Shown piece after piece: positions 7,334-16,545 of a stretch of DNA of 64,000 nt. This DNA comes from an uncultured Aquimarina sp. (lineage in GTDB: Bacteria; Bacteroidota; Bacteroidia; Flavobacteriales; Flavobacteriaceae). The notes below the pieces were generated by a model that did not search any database, was not told where the DNA came from, and was given only the letters and a program-made list of their open reading frames with translations. The stretch covers positions 1 through 64,000 of the forward strand of contig CANMMM010000009.1 of assembly GCA_947498935.1 (NCBI GenBank), written 5' to 3'. Positions within the stretch are counted from its first letter, which is position 1. The number at the start of each line of letters is the position of its first letter. The position numbers were made by a program, and so were the translations under genes.

Positions 7334-7651
7334 TTAGATCAATGAATCTAGTGCTTCTGCATATACATTTTTTGGAGAAACACCAACTTGTCTACCTACT
7401 ACTTCTCCGTTTTGGAATACAAGTACAGTAGGAATATTTCTTACTCCATATTTAGCAGCAAACTCTTGGTTAGCATCTACGTCTACTTTACCTACTACGG
7501 CTTTGCCTTCGTATTCTTCGCTAATTTGCTCTATGATAGGGCCTACCATTCTACAAGGTCCACACCAAGCTGCCCAAAAATCTACTAAAACTGGTTTTTC
7601 ACTTTTTAATACTACTTCATCAAATGTAGCGTCTGTTATTTCTAATGCCAT
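7334..7651 (-). CDS. trxA: Thioredoxin
   Basis: This is a 105-residue thioredoxin, the family's usual length. The redox site WCGPC is at residues 29-33, the cis-proline is P74 in RNIPTV, and buried D24 is present. It reduces protein disulfides in the cytoplasm using electrons from thioredoxin reductase, which is not in this window. It has its own promoter and terminator, so it is probably monocistronic. Nothing in the sequence is unusual. Confidence 0.97.
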   Translation of the reverse strand: MALEITDATFDEVVLKSEKPVLVDFWAAWCGPCRMVGPIIEQISEEYEGKAVVGKVDVDANQEFAAKYGVRNIPTVLVFQNGEVVGRQVGVSPKNVYAEALDSLI

Positions 7652-7695
7652 AGTTGTTTATTTATTTTGTTCTTTCGTTTTTTACTTTAATTACA

Positions 7696-7703
7696 CAAAC
7701 TTA
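7696..7703 (-). promoter_or_regulatory. -7 promoter element of trxA
   Basis: TAAGTTTG on the minus strand (7703-7696) matches TAnnTTTG and lies 44 bp before the trxA start codon. A clear -33 TTG at standard spacing is not seen. Confidence 0.5.
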
Positions 7704-7854
7704 GTCAATAATTCTGCCAAAGCTTACAAGGATAAGATTTGTTTTGTTTATGTGTACATCGAGTTAATTGATACCTTGTAGTGGTTTTTTAGTACGATGC
7801 CTAAAAACAAGATGCAGTGGCTTTTGAATATGACAGGTAAGTTGTAGAAGATCA

Positions 7855-10800
7855 TTAATTTAATTTATAATATACGGAATCATTTTCTAATGCTCGTAGT
7901 AAATCTGGAGATATATTGATTTTTTGTGTTCTACTAGGCATATGTAGTTTTAGTTTTTCTGCCATTTCGAATACCACAAAGTTCAGTGTATGGTCTCCTG
8001 AGTGTTCTGTAAGTAATTCTTTTAAGAAATTAATGCGGTGGTCAGATAGCTCGTTAATGTCTAGTTGTATAGTTAGTTTTCGGGCATAGGTATCCATGAC
8101 ATCGTGTAGCAGTTGAAAACTGTTAAACTGTATCCTAGGATCCCCTTTTTTCCCAGTATCTTTATTGATCCATCCTTCTCTTATAAATGCTTTGGTGTAT
8201 ACAAAGGTGCTTTGTACTAAGTAGGGGCGGTGTTTTAGGTAGTCCTCTCCAAAGATTCTAAATTCATAAGCAGTATTGTAATCTTCTATGGTAAATGAGG
8301 CCCAGCCTTTTCCGTTTTTGGAAGTACGATGTTCTACACTGGTGATCACGCCCCCAAATGCGATTTCTCTATTCAGGTTGTTTTCGAGATCGGTAAAATT
8401 AAGCAGTGTACCATTGCAGAAATATTTCATTTCATACGAGAAATCATCTAAGGGGTGTCCTGATAAATAGATCCCTACCACTTCTTTTTCTCTGGCTAGT
8501 TTTTCCATCGTACCCCATTCTTCACATGGGGGAACTACGGGTTCTGGTATTTGTACTTCACTAGATTCTCCAAATAAACTTACTTGCGATGAGTTTTCAT
8601 TTTCTTGGTATTTGGCACCATATTTCATGGCTTTTTCTAAGAAAGTGACATTGTCTATATCTTTATGGAAATATTGACCGCGATGGGTGTCGATAAAAGA
8701 GTCGAACCCTCCAGCAAGTGCCAGACTTTCGAATGCTTTTTTGTTAGCGGCGCGTAGGTCAATACGCTTTGCCATATCGAATATAGAGCGATAAGGAGCT
8801 TCTTTTCGGTTTTCTACAATCGTGGCTACGGCACCAGTACCTACTCCTTTAATAGCTCCCATACCGAATCGAATTGCACCTTCTTTGTTTACAGAGAATT
8901 TGCGGTAGGATTCATTTACATCTGGGCCTAATACATCGAGTTTCATCCGCTTACATTCTTCCATGAAAAAAGTGACCTGTTTGATGTCATTCATGTTGTT
9001 AGAGAGCACGGCAGCCATGTATTCTGCAGGGTAGTGTGCTTTAAGGTAGGCTGTTTGGTAGGCAATCCAAGCATAGCATGTAGAGTGAGATTTGTTAAAA
9101 GCGTAGGCTGCAAATGCTTCCCAGTCTTTCCATATTTTCTCTAATTTATCTTCGGCATGGCCTTTGGCAGATGCTTGGGAGATAAATTTAGGTTTCATTT
9201 TGTCCAGTACTGCTTTCTGTTTTTTACCCATCGCTTTACGCAGTACATCGGCTTCACCTTTGGTAAAATCCGCTAGTTTTTGAGACAGGAGCATAACTTG
9301 CTCTTGGTATACCGTAATCCCGTAGGTTTCTTTAAGGTATTCTTCGCAGGCTTCTAAGTCATAGATAATTTCTTCAGTACCATGTTTTCGGTTAATAAAA
9401 CTAGGGATGTATTCTAGTGGGCCCGGACGGTACAAGGCATTCATGGCGATAAGGTCTGCAAAAACAGTGGGTTTTAGTTCCTTCATGTATTTCTGCATCC
9501 CAGGGGATTCGTATTGGAACACCCCTACAGTTTCTCCGCGCTGGAACAGGGCATAGGTCTCTTCGTCATCTAATGGAAAGTTCTCGGGGTCTAATTCGAC
9601 GCCGTGTTTGGCTTTTACGATTTTTACGGTATCCTTAATCAGGGTCAGTGTTTTCAGACCCAAGAAATCCATTTTTAGGAGACCTGCACTTTCTACCACC
9701 GAGTTATCGAATTGGGTACAGTACATGTCGGAGTCCTTGGCTAAGGCTACGGGTACGAATTTGGTAATATCATCTGGTGTAATAATGACACCACAGGCGT
9801 GGATTCCAGTATTTCGTACAGATCCTTCTAGCACTCGTGCTTGGTTCAGGGTTTCTGCTTCTAGATCGGTACCTTCAGCAATACCGAGTAACTCCTGAAT
9901 CTTTTCGAGTTCATCGCTTCGGAATTTTTTCTTGAGTACAGCTTCCTCAACACCAAATATTTTGCCGAGTTTAGACATGTTAGGAATCAGCTTAGCGATT
10001 CGGTCTGCATCACCAAGCGGTAAGTCTAGTACACGGGCGGTATCTCGGATCGATGATTTGGCGGCCATAGTACCATACGTAATGATTTGTGCTACTTGAT
10101 TGGCGCCATATTTTTCGATTACATAGTCCATTACGCGGCTTCGTCCTTCATCATCAAAGTCGATATCGATATCAGGCATACTTACACGATCTGGATTTAG
10201 GAATCTCTCAAAAAGGAGGTCATACTTAATAGGATCTAGGTTGGTAATCCAAAGGCAATAGGCTACTGCAGAACCAGCGGCAGAACCCCGCCCAGGACCT
10301 ACGGATACATCCATTTCTCTAGCAGCTCGGATAAAGTCTTCTACAATAAGGAAGTAACCAGGGTATCCTGTTTTTTCGATTACTTTGAGCTCAAAATCCA
10401 ATCGTTCGTCGATTTTAGGAGTGATCTCTCCGTAGCGTATCTTAGCACCTCTATAGGTGATGTGTCGTAAGTAAGCGTTTTCTCCGCGTTTTCCACCATC
10501 AATATTGTCTTCTTCGGATTGGAACTCCTCTGGGATGTCGAATGCAGGTAAGAGTACATCTCTGGCGAGTACAAATGGTGCGATTTTATCTACAATTTCT
10601 TGGATGTTGATAATGGCTTCAGGGATGTCTTTAAACAAGTCTTTCATTTCTTCAGAAGACTTAAAGTAGTATTCCTGGTTCGGTAGCCCATATCGGTAGC
10701 CTCTTCCTCTTCCTATAGGAGTCGCTTGTTTTTCACCGTCTTTAACGCATAATAAAATATCATGGGCGTTGGCATCTTCTTTTTCGCAATAATAGGTGTT

Positions 10801-12234
10801 ATTGGTAGCAACAATTTTGATGTTGTGTTTTTTCGCCAGACTTAGGAGTACTTGATTGACTCTGTTTTCGTCCTCTTGGTTATGGCGCATGATTTCGATA
10901 TACAGATCATCGCCGAACTCTTCGTGCCACCACAGCAGCGCTTCTTCTGCTTGTTTTTCTCCTACGTTTAGTACCTTGCTAGGAACTTCTCCATAGAGGT
11001 TTCCTGTCAGTACAATGATGTCTTCTTTGTACTGTTTGATAATTTCTTTATCGATTCTAGGGATGTAGTAAAAACCATCTACAAACCCTGTAGATGACAT
11101 TTTCGCTAGGTTATGATAGCCGTTTTTATTTTTGGCCAATAATACGATCTGGTACCCATTGTCTTTTCTGGTTTTGTCGGTATGGTTTTCACAGACAAAG
11201 AATTCGCAACCTACAATAGGTTTTAGTGGTACACCAGTAGGGGTTTCTCCTTTTTCGATGGCTTCGGCATTGGCAGCCTCTACGCTTTTGTTGTGATTGG
11301 TCACTGCAGATACAAAATGGAAAGCACCCATCATGTTGGCATGGTCTGTCATGGCTACCGCATTCATTTTGTGTTTTCCTGCTATTTTTACCAAATCAGG
11401 GATGCTGGTGGTGGACTGTAGTACAGAGAACTGCGTATGGTTGTGTAAGTGTGCAAAATTAACACCATCTAGCGCAGCAATATTGTCTTTGAGTTCTTGC
11501 TGTGATAGATCGGCGCCTCCTTGCTGCTGTGCTTTTTGTATTTTTTGCGAAGCACTTTTAAGGTTGATATGCTGCAACCCGATCACTTCTATAGGCTGCG
11601 GGTTGGCTTCGTTAAAATTCTGGAAGTAATCAGGTAGTACGTCTAATTCTTCTGCGGTAAAAATACGCTTACGAATCAGCTCTAAGAAACATCGGGTAGT
11701 GGCTTCTACATCGGCGGTAGCATTATGCGCTTCGCCAAAAGCAGTACCGAATAAGTGCTGGTGTAATTCTGTAAGTGTGGGTAACTTAAATTTACCACCT
11801 CGACCTCCAGGAATTTGACAAAGTGCTGCGGTAGTTTCTGTACAGGTATCCAGTACGGGGAGTTCTTGTAAGTTGTTTGCGACTCCGAGTCTATAGAATT
11901 CAGCACCCATAATGTTTACATCGAATCCTACATTCTGCCCTACTACAAATTTGGTTTTAGCTAGGGCATGATTAAATTTTTCTAATACATCGCTGAGACT
12001 GATTCCGTCTTGTGCAGCGAGTTCAGTGGATATACCATGTATTTTTTCGGCATCATAGGGGATGTTAAACCCATCTGGCTGTACCAAGTAGTCTTGATGC
12101 TCAATGCAATTTCCCATTTCGTCATGGAGTTGCCATGCGATCTGAATACATCTTGGCCAGTTGTCTGAATCGCTGATAGGGGCATCCCATCGTTTGGGAA
12201 GTCCAGTCGTTTCGGTATCAAAAATTAAATACAT
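7855..12234 (-). CDS. dnaE: DNA polymerase III subunit alpha with N-terminal exonuclease
   Basis: This 1459-residue replicative polymerase catalyses chromosomal DNA synthesis. Residues 1-200 form a DEDDh 3'-5' exonuclease (D6, E8 in DTETTG, D105 in VGFD, H170 and D175 in AHNATAD), which would proofread within the same chain. The PHP domain starts near 258 (HLHNHT at 262-267). The polymerase palm has GPGRGS at 646-651 and the catalytic PDIDIDF at 687-693. Helix-hairpin-helix, OB-fold and tau-binding regions follow. The exonuclease fusion is a known flavobacterial arrangement and explains the length above the typical 1160 residues of E. coli DnaE. Confidence 0.96.
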   Translation of the reverse strand: MYLIFDTETTGLPKRWDAPISDSDNWPRCIQIAWQLHDEMGNCIEHQDYLVQPDGFNIPYDAEKIHGISTELAAQDGISLSDVLEKFNHALAKTKFVVGQNVGFDVNIMGAEFYRLGVANNLQELPVLDTCTETTAALCQIPGGRGGKFKLPTLTELHQHLFGTAFGEAHNATADVEATTRCFLELIRKRIFTAEELDVLPDYFQNFNEANPQPIEVIGLQHINLKSASQKIQKAQQQGGADLSQQELKDNIAALDGVNFAHLHNHTQFSVLQSTTSIPDLVKIAGKHKMNAVAMTDHANMMGAFHFVSAVTNHNKSVEAANAEAIEKGETPTGVPLKPIVGCEFFVCENHTDKTRKDNGYQIVLLAKNKNGYHNLAKMSSTGFVDGFYYIPRIDKEIIKQYKEDIIVLTGNLYGEVPSKVLNVGEKQAEEALLWWHEEFGDDLYIEIMRHNQEDENRVNQVLLSLAKKHNIKIVATNNTYYCEKEDANAHDILLCVKDGEKQATPIGRGRGYRYGLPNQEYYFKSSEEMKDLFKDIPEAIINIQEIVDKIAPFVLARDVLLPAFDIPEEFQSEEDNIDGGKRGENAYLRHITYRGAKIRYGEITPKIDERLDFELKVIEKTGYPGYFLIVEDFIRAAREMDVSVGPGRGSAAGSAVAYCLWITNLDPIKYDLLFERFLNPDRVSMPDIDIDFDDEGRSRVMDYVIEKYGANQVAQIITYGTMAAKSSIRDTARVLDLPLGDADRIAKLIPNMSKLGKIFGVEEAVLKKKFRSDELEKIQELLGIAEGTDLEAETLNQARVLEGSVRNTGIHACGVIITPDDITKFVPVALAKDSDMYCTQFDNSVVESAGLLKMDFLGLKTLTLIKDTVKIVKAKHGVELDPENFPLDDEETYALFQRGETVGVFQYESPGMQKYMKELKPTVFADLIAMNALYRPGPLEYIPSFINRKHGTEEIIYDLEACEEYLKETYGITVYQEQVMLLSQKLADFTKGEADVLRKAMGKKQKAVLDKMKPKFISQASAKGHAEDKLEKIWKDWEAFAAYAFNKSHSTCYAWIAYQTAYLKAHYPAEYMAAVLSNNMNDIKQVTFFMEECKRMKLDVLGPDVNESYRKFSVNKEGAIRFGMGAIKGVGTGAVATIVENRKEAPYRSIFDMAKRIDLRAANKKAFESLALAGGFDSFIDTHRGQYFHKDIDNVTFLEKAMKYGAKYQENENSSQVSLFGESSEVQIPEPVVPPCEEWGTMEKLAREKEVVGIYLSGHPLDDFSYEMKYFCNGTLLNFTDLENNLNREIAFGGVITSVEHRTSKNGKGWASFTIEDYNTAYEFRIFGEDYLKHRPYLVQSTFVYTKAFIREGWINKDTGKKGDPRIQFNSFQLLHDVMDTYARKLTIQLDINELSDHRINFLKELLTEHSGDHTLNFVVFEMAEKLKLHMPSRTQKINISPDLLRALENDSVYYKLN

Positions 12235-12278
12235 AGTTCTTTTGTAATTCGAGAAGGGTACTACTTGTGTAGTCTATG

Positions 12279-12437
12279 AAGTGGTTTAAACTTTTTTCAA
12301 TTTGCTATAAAACCGATCTTTTGCACTCAAATTTTGCAATTTTTGAGTTCCGTAGCGCTGCTATGCAACTAAAAAATCACTGTATTTGATCACAAAATCT
12401 TCGATTTTCGCTGAAATCAAAAAAGTTTAAACCACTT
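12279..12437. mobile_element. MITE-like element, family B, best-preserved copy
   Basis: The 159-bp sequence is bounded by perfect 19-bp terminal inverted repeats (AAGTGGTTTAAACTTTTTT at 12279-12297 and its complement at 12419-12437). The flanks CTATG and CTATAG extend the symmetry. It has no coding capacity. Related decayed copies are at 43530-43669 (inverted) and 40376-40458 (one half, inverted). It fills most of the gap 12235-12591 upstream of dnaE. The mobilising transposase is not in the window, so the MITE label is inference from structure and multiple copies. Confidence 0.65.
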
Positions 12438-12521
12438 CTATAGCAATTTTCAAAATTAATGAAAACAACTGCTAGATGTCAGAAAAGTTATTCAGAATTA
12501 TTAACGATGGAGTGGAAGAAT

Positions 12522-12560
12522 AAAAAAAAGCGTTCATCTGGGGGTGGATGAACACTTTTT
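12522..12560 (-). terminator. Terminator of the lipoprotein gene at 12592
   Basis: GTTCATC (12532-12538) pairs with GATGAAC (12547-12553), with outer A/T tracts extending the stem. It lies 32 bp past the stop codon on the minus strand. Confidence 0.7.
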
Positions 12561-12591
12561 AAAAATCAAATTATAGTTGAGTTAAAATGTA

Positions 12592-13440
12592 TCAATATCC
12601 AAAATCAAACTGACCATCAGTAATGACTACCCCTGATCGGGTAGTGAACTCAAAAGAGCCACTGATGCATTTGGTTTCTTGATTGTGTTCTATAATAGTG
12701 AGGGTGCCTTCTCTGGCAGCCGATTTTACGTTATTAAAAGAGCAAGAGGCATTGTAATCACCAGCACCTTCTAGCTTGTATTGTCCTGGGGTAGATGTTA
12801 TAGCAAATATGATCTCGATACCATGATTGCCATCTGTAGCAGTAATACGTATGGCAGGGTAGGGCGGTTTGATTCCAAAAGGTACCGCTGTATGAGTGGT
12901 GGTAGTGATAGCAAATCCATCTACAGTAGCTGTTAGAGAGGCGTTGAGTAAACAAGGGTTTGCCTCGGATACCACTTCATTGGCAATTGGCACATAGTTT
13001 TCTATAGGTAGTCGGTAAAACCAACCGTCTCTAAAATGCATCATCGATCCGTCTGCATCTTGTAGGTCATTAAAAAAAAACTGACCTGTTATCTCATTAT
13101 TGTATACCTCGGATATAACTACTTTACCATCGCTAAGATCGTTAGTCGAAGCAAATTTTTTGTTATTTTTTTGAAACGTCACATCGCTAATTGTTTGTTT
13201 AGAAAATTGATACGTGCCTACATCTGGGGCTACTGTGGTAAAACTCATAGTTTGGTCTCCGTTTGTGCCAGTAATTACCAGTTTGCCATCTGGATATAAG
13301 ATGGCTCGTTTGGATGCCGAACGAAACAATTCGCCGTCAACCATGGCTTGTAATCCTGGGTTGTTTACTTCTATATCGGTAGTGCAGGCGCTAAGTAATA
13401 CAATGCATATACATGCGAGTAGGGTAGTTCTTCTTTTCAT
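12592..13440 (-). CDS. Lipoprotein with two DUF6252-like repeats
   Basis: This is a 282-residue lipoprotein. The signal sequence ends in the lipobox LLSAC with the lipidated Cys at about residue 19. The mature part contains two similar beta-rich halves: one opens with NPGLQAMVDGELF and the other with LNASLTATVDGFAI. Each ends with a statement-like motif of the family (GKVVISEVYNNEITGQFFF and GTLTIIEHNQETKCISGSFEF). This matches the DUF6252 pattern common in Bacteroidota, whose function is unknown. It is probably anchored in the outer membrane. It stands alone between dnaE and the rpsP operon with its own terminator. Confidence 0.75.
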   Translation of the reverse strand: MKRRTTLLACICIVLLSACTTDIEVNNPGLQAMVDGELFRSASKRAILYPDGKLVITGTNGDQTMSFTTVAPDVGTYQFSKQTISDVTFQKNNKKFASTNDLSDGKVVISEVYNNEITGQFFFNDLQDADGSMMHFRDGWFYRLPIENYVPIANEVVSEANPCLLNASLTATVDGFAITTTTHTAVPFGIKPPYPAIRITATDGNHGIEIIFAITSTPGQYKLEGAGDYNASCSFNNVKSAAREGTLTIIEHNQETKCISGSFEFTTRSGVVITDGQFDFGY

Positions 13441-13791
13441 ACATTGAGGTTATGTAAGAAAAAGTATTGGGGCTTTCTCTTGTTGTTTGACTAGATTCAA
13501 TTTACAAAAACAAAAATACTGTTAAAATCGGTATAAAACAACTTTTTTAGTAAAAAAATAACGATGAAATGCATTTTTAAAATGATGAAGTGTGTTAAAT
13601 AAAAGGTTTTTTGGGTATTCAGTAAGTTTTTTCAATACGTAGGCTGTTTGTGGTAAAATGGTTGTTTTATAAGGGTATTATTGATTGTTGAGCGAGTTTA
13701 GGTACTGTAGTAGTGCTTTTTTGGTAGAAAAGTTGTATTTTTGCGCCTTTAAAATTATAATCGGGGTCGAGAACCCACAAAATTAATTCAT
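13441..13791. other. 351-bp divergent spacer with rpsP promoter
   Basis: This AT-rich gap separates the leftward lipoprotein gene and rightward rpsP. Apart from the promoter element at 13736-13743 and the 48-base leader of rpsP, no repeat, RNA or coding frame is apparent. Confidence 0.5.
13736..13743 (+). promoter_or_regulatory. -7 promoter element of the rpsP operon
   Basis: TATTTTTG matches TAnnTTTG, 49 bp before the rpsP start codon. Confidence 0.6.
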
Positions 13792-14322
13792 ATGCCTGTT
13801 AAAATTAGATTACAGAGACACGGTAAAAAAGGGAAGCCTTTTTATTGGATCGTAGCAGCAGATGCTAGATCAAAAAGAGATGGTCGTTACTTAGAAAAAC
13901 TAGGAACGTACAATCCTAATACGAACCCTGCTACTGTAGATTTAGATGTAGATGGTGCTGTTAAGTGGTTGCAGAATGGTGCACAGCCTACAGATACCGC
14001 AAAAAATCTTTTGTCTAACAAAGGAGCATTGCTTAAAAATCACTTGGCGGGTGGTGTAAAGAAAGGTGCTTTAACAGCTGAGCAAGCAGAAGAAAAATTC
14101 AATGCTTGGTTACAAGAAAAAGAAGCTGCTATCGGTGCGACTAAAGATACGCTAGCAAAAGCGAAAGCACACGAAAAAGCAAAAGCATTGGCTGCTGAAA
14201 AAGAAGTAAATGCAAAGCGTGAAGCTGAAGCAGCAGCTGCAAAAGCAGAGGAAGAAGCTGCAAAAGTAGCGGCTGAAGCAGAAGCTACTGCAACAGAAGA
14301 AGCTAGCAACGAAGAAGAATAA
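13792..14322 (+). CDS. rpsP: 30S ribosomal protein S16 with extended tail
   Basis: This 176-residue S16 assembles into the 30S subunit body. Residues 1-80 are the conserved domain ([34 protein letters not shown]). The rest is an Ala/Glu/Lys-rich helical extension of about 95 residues, common in Bacteroidota S16 and absent from the roughly 80-residue E. coli protein. It is first in an operon with rimM and a tRNA methyltransferase. The usual trmD and rplS neighbours of other phyla are absent. Confidence 0.97.
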   Translation: MPVKIRLQRHGKKGKPFYWIVAADARSKRDGRYLEKLGTYNPNTNPATVDLDVDGAVKWLQNGAQPTDTAKNLLSNKGALLKNHLAGGVKKGALTAEQAEEKFNAWLQEKEAAIGATKDTLAKAKAHEKAKALAAEKEVNAKREAEAAAAKAEEEAAKVAAEAEATATEEASNEEE

Positions 14323-14340
14323 ATAGTTGCCTTACTCACG

Positions 14341-14874
14341 ATGAAGAAAGAAGAATGCTTCTATCTAGGAAAAATCGTAAGCAAGTTCAGTTTTAAGGGA
14401 GAAGTATTGATTAAACTCGATACGGATGATCCCCAAAGTTATGTAGGAATGGAATCAGTTTTTGTGGAATACAACAAAAATCTGGTTCCATTTTTTATTG
14501 AAAAAAGTAGCCTACATAAAAGTGACTTGCTACGTGTAAAATTTGAAGACGTAGATACGGAAGAAGATGCAGAGGATATGATGAAAACAGACCTCTATCT
14601 TCCGCTATCCTTATTACCCGTATTAGAAGGGGATCAATTCTATTATCACGAGGTAATAGGATTTACGATTATGGATCGAGACTTTGGGGCAGTAGGTACG
14701 ATCACTGGTATTAATGATAGTACTGCACAAGCATTGTTCGAGATTGATAGAGATGGAACAGAAATCCTGATTCCTATGAATGATGAATTTATAGAAAAAG
14801 TAGATAGGGCTACCAAAACGATTCGGGTGCATACGCCCGAAGGGTTAATTGCCCTATATATAGAAGATACTTAA
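14341..14874 (+). CDS. rimM: Ribosome maturation factor RimM
   Basis: This 177-residue factor aids 30S assembly and binds the S19-containing head domain. The N-terminal RimM barrel is residues 6-88 (YLGKIVSKFSFKGEVLI), followed by a PRC-barrel-like domain (about 98-170) with FYYHEVIGF and a closing EGLIALY. The start is 18 bp after the rpsP stop, and the stop overlaps the next gene by one base, so the three genes form one operon. Confidence 0.95.
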   Translation: MKKEECFYLGKIVSKFSFKGEVLIKLDTDDPQSYVGMESVFVEYNKNLVPFFIEKSSLHKSDLLRVKFEDVDTEEDAEDMMKTDLYLPLSLLPVLEGDQFYYHEVIGFTIMDRDFGAVGTITGINDSTAQALFEIDRDGTEILIPMNDEFIEKVDRATKTIRVHTPEGLIALYIEDT

Positions 14875-15587
14875 TGGCAGCTCCATTTCGATTCAAACAA
14901 TTTACGGTAGCGCAAGACCGATGTGCTATGAAAATAGGTACAGATGGTGTGCTCTTAGGGGCGTGGACGCCTGTAGCAGCTACTATAGATTCGATTTTAG
15001 ATATAGGCGCAGGTACTGGAGTGATCGCACTGATGCTAGCCCAGCGCACACATGCCCAAGTAATCGATGCTGTAGAGATCGATAGCGATGCGTATGAGCA
15101 GGCGGTAGACAATTTCGAGGCTTCGGATTGGGGCGATCGTTTATTTTGTTATCACGCTTCTTTTCAGGAGTTTTTTCAGGAAATGGATGAAACCTATGAG
15201 CTATTGATTACCAATCCTCCTTTTTATACAGAGGATTATAAAGCAGCAGATACGCATAGGGCTACGGCTAGGTTTGAAGATGCATTGCCGTTTGAACATT
15301 TGTTGGTAGGAGCGGTTCAGCTATTGGCTGAAAATGGAAAATTAGCCATGATCATCCCATATAAAGAAGAGGAAGCAGTGATCGGACTGGCAGCGCGTGT
15401 AGGTTTATATCCAGAAAAAATAACGCGTGTCCGGGGGCATGCTACAGCAGCGATCAAAAGAAGTTTGCTCTTATTTGGGCGAGCAGAAACACCCTGTGTG
15501 TCGGATGAACTGATCATCGAAATAGCACGACATCAATATACAGACGCGTATATCCAATTAACCAAAGCGTATTATTTAGATATGTAA
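14874..15587 (+). CDS. trmN6: tRNA1(Val) adenine-37-N6 methyltransferase (TrmN6/YfiC type)
   Basis: This 237-residue class I SAM-dependent methyltransferase has motif I DIGAGTGVIAL near residues 43-53. The N6-adenine signature is NPPFY, near residue 115. The N-terminus FRFKQFTVAQDRCAMKIGTD is typical of YfiC-family enzymes that methylate A37 of tRNA1(Val). Its start overlaps the rimM stop, so it is translationally coupled. A broad methyltransferase small-domain assignment is certain. The exact tRNA target is inferred from the family. Confidence 0.88.
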   Translation: MAAPFRFKQFTVAQDRCAMKIGTDGVLLGAWTPVAATIDSILDIGAGTGVIALMLAQRTHAQVIDAVEIDSDAYEQAVDNFEASDWGDRLFCYHASFQEFFQEMDETYELLITNPPFYTEDYKAADTHRATARFEDALPFEHLLVGAVQLLAENGKLAMIIPYKEEEAVIGLAARVGLYPEKITRVRGHATAAIKRSLLLFGRAETPCVSDELIIEIARHQYTDAYIQLTKAYYLDM

Positions 15588-15628
15588 TGCCGTAGACTAG
15601 CAGCAATAGCTAGCGAATGATAGGATAC

Positions 15629-15666
15629 AACGAAAAGGTGTTTGAGAAATCAAACACCTTTTCGTT
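15629..15666 (+). terminator. Terminator of the rpsP operon
   Basis: A perfect 17-bp stem (15629-15645 with 15650-15666) carries a GAAA loop, 42 bp past the methyltransferase stop. Confidence 0.9.
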
Positions 15667-15751
15667 ATTAAACAAGCAAATCCACTGGCATACTATGGTT
15701 GTTGTTTTGTTGGGGCAAAAGGGACACTACTAGTATGCCATGGTTTGTGAT

Positions 15752-16060
15752 TTATTGGGTAATCCAATTGCCATCGGCATCGCAGTATACCTCCATAGCT
15801 TCGCCATCTTCTTTGGTTAGCTCTAATTTAAATGCCGAAGCATCTTCTTTGGCAGCAGCTTTGCTAATGGTAGCACCTTTAAAATCTTTGGCTACAGCAT
15901 CCAATACAGCTTGTGGTAGGTTTTCAGTGGCTAATTCTATATATTCCTCCTGCAGTGTTACTGCTGCTATATCATGGTCTTGGGCTGCTTGAGCCTGTAC
16001 AGATTGTGCTTGAAACATAAGACCTAATGCGATTGCTGGTACTATAAATAATTTTTTCAT
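15752..16060 (-). CDS. Periplasmic PepSY-like protein
   Basis: This 102-residue exported protein has a signal peptide in residues 1-24 (GLMFQAQSVQAQA). The mature part has the short PepSY-like (DUF2874) pattern: LPQAVLDAVAKDFKGATIS, then FKLELTKEDGEAMEVYCD and the ending ADGNWI. Such proteins are beta-lactamase-inhibitor-like folds of unknown role, often secreted in Bacteroidota. It is transcribed leftward alone, convergent with the rpsP operon. Confidence 0.75.
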   Translation of the reverse strand: MKKLFIVPAIALGLMFQAQSVQAQAAQDHDIAAVTLQEEYIELATENLPQAVLDAVAKDFKGATISKAAAKEDASAFKLELTKEDGEAMEVYCDADGNWITQ

Positions 16061-16545
16061 CTTGCTTTTTTTTAGATTAATTCTTTTCTGTACTACATAG
16101 AGGAATAATTATGCCGTTTACGGGTGTATAGTGATTTAAAGGATGTAATGTGTTGTAATACAATTAATTGAATATGTTTTGGATGACGAGGCTATAGTGG
16201 GGATAGGATGTGTAATGTGTAGAAAATCAAAAATAAGTGCGGAATTCTTACACAAATAAGTGCTACTAGTACTACAGGATGACTAGAGGGGATACGGACT
16301 TTTTTTTGCGGAACACGGAATTGCGTCAGGGATAGGAGTGGAAATCCCACAGCTCGACCTTAGGAGAGCGAGGAATTGCAGCGGATAGCCCGACCGATAG
16401 GGGACGCCCAGAGCAGTAGAAATACAGAATAAGTTGCAAAAGAATGATTATTTTATGAACTTTAAAGAAAAATCCTTGTGCACTAGTGGTTCATAAAGCT
16501 ATACATACTTATAGTCACTAGCACATTATTTAAAACCCGATCCGT
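16061..16545. other. 485-bp divergent spacer holding repeat A copy 1
   Basis: The only structured sequence seen is repeat family A at 16323-16409. The rest is unstructured and AT-rich near both genes. Confidence 0.5.
16323..16409 (+). repeat. Dispersed structured repeat family A, copy 1
   Basis: This copy follows the family A plan in forward orientation: GCGTCAGGGATAGGAG, an internal hairpin with arms GCTC and GAGC, the core AGCGGATAGCCCGACC, then GGGGACGCCC. The outer stem is partly decayed (GCGTC against GACGC still pairs). It lies upstream of the dehydrogenase at 16546. Confidence 0.85.

Noticed and set aside
14040..14339. Ala/Ser-rich minus-strand frame opposite rpsP
   Set aside because: It mirrors the repetitive Ala/Glu codons of the S16 tail. 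No support as a gene.
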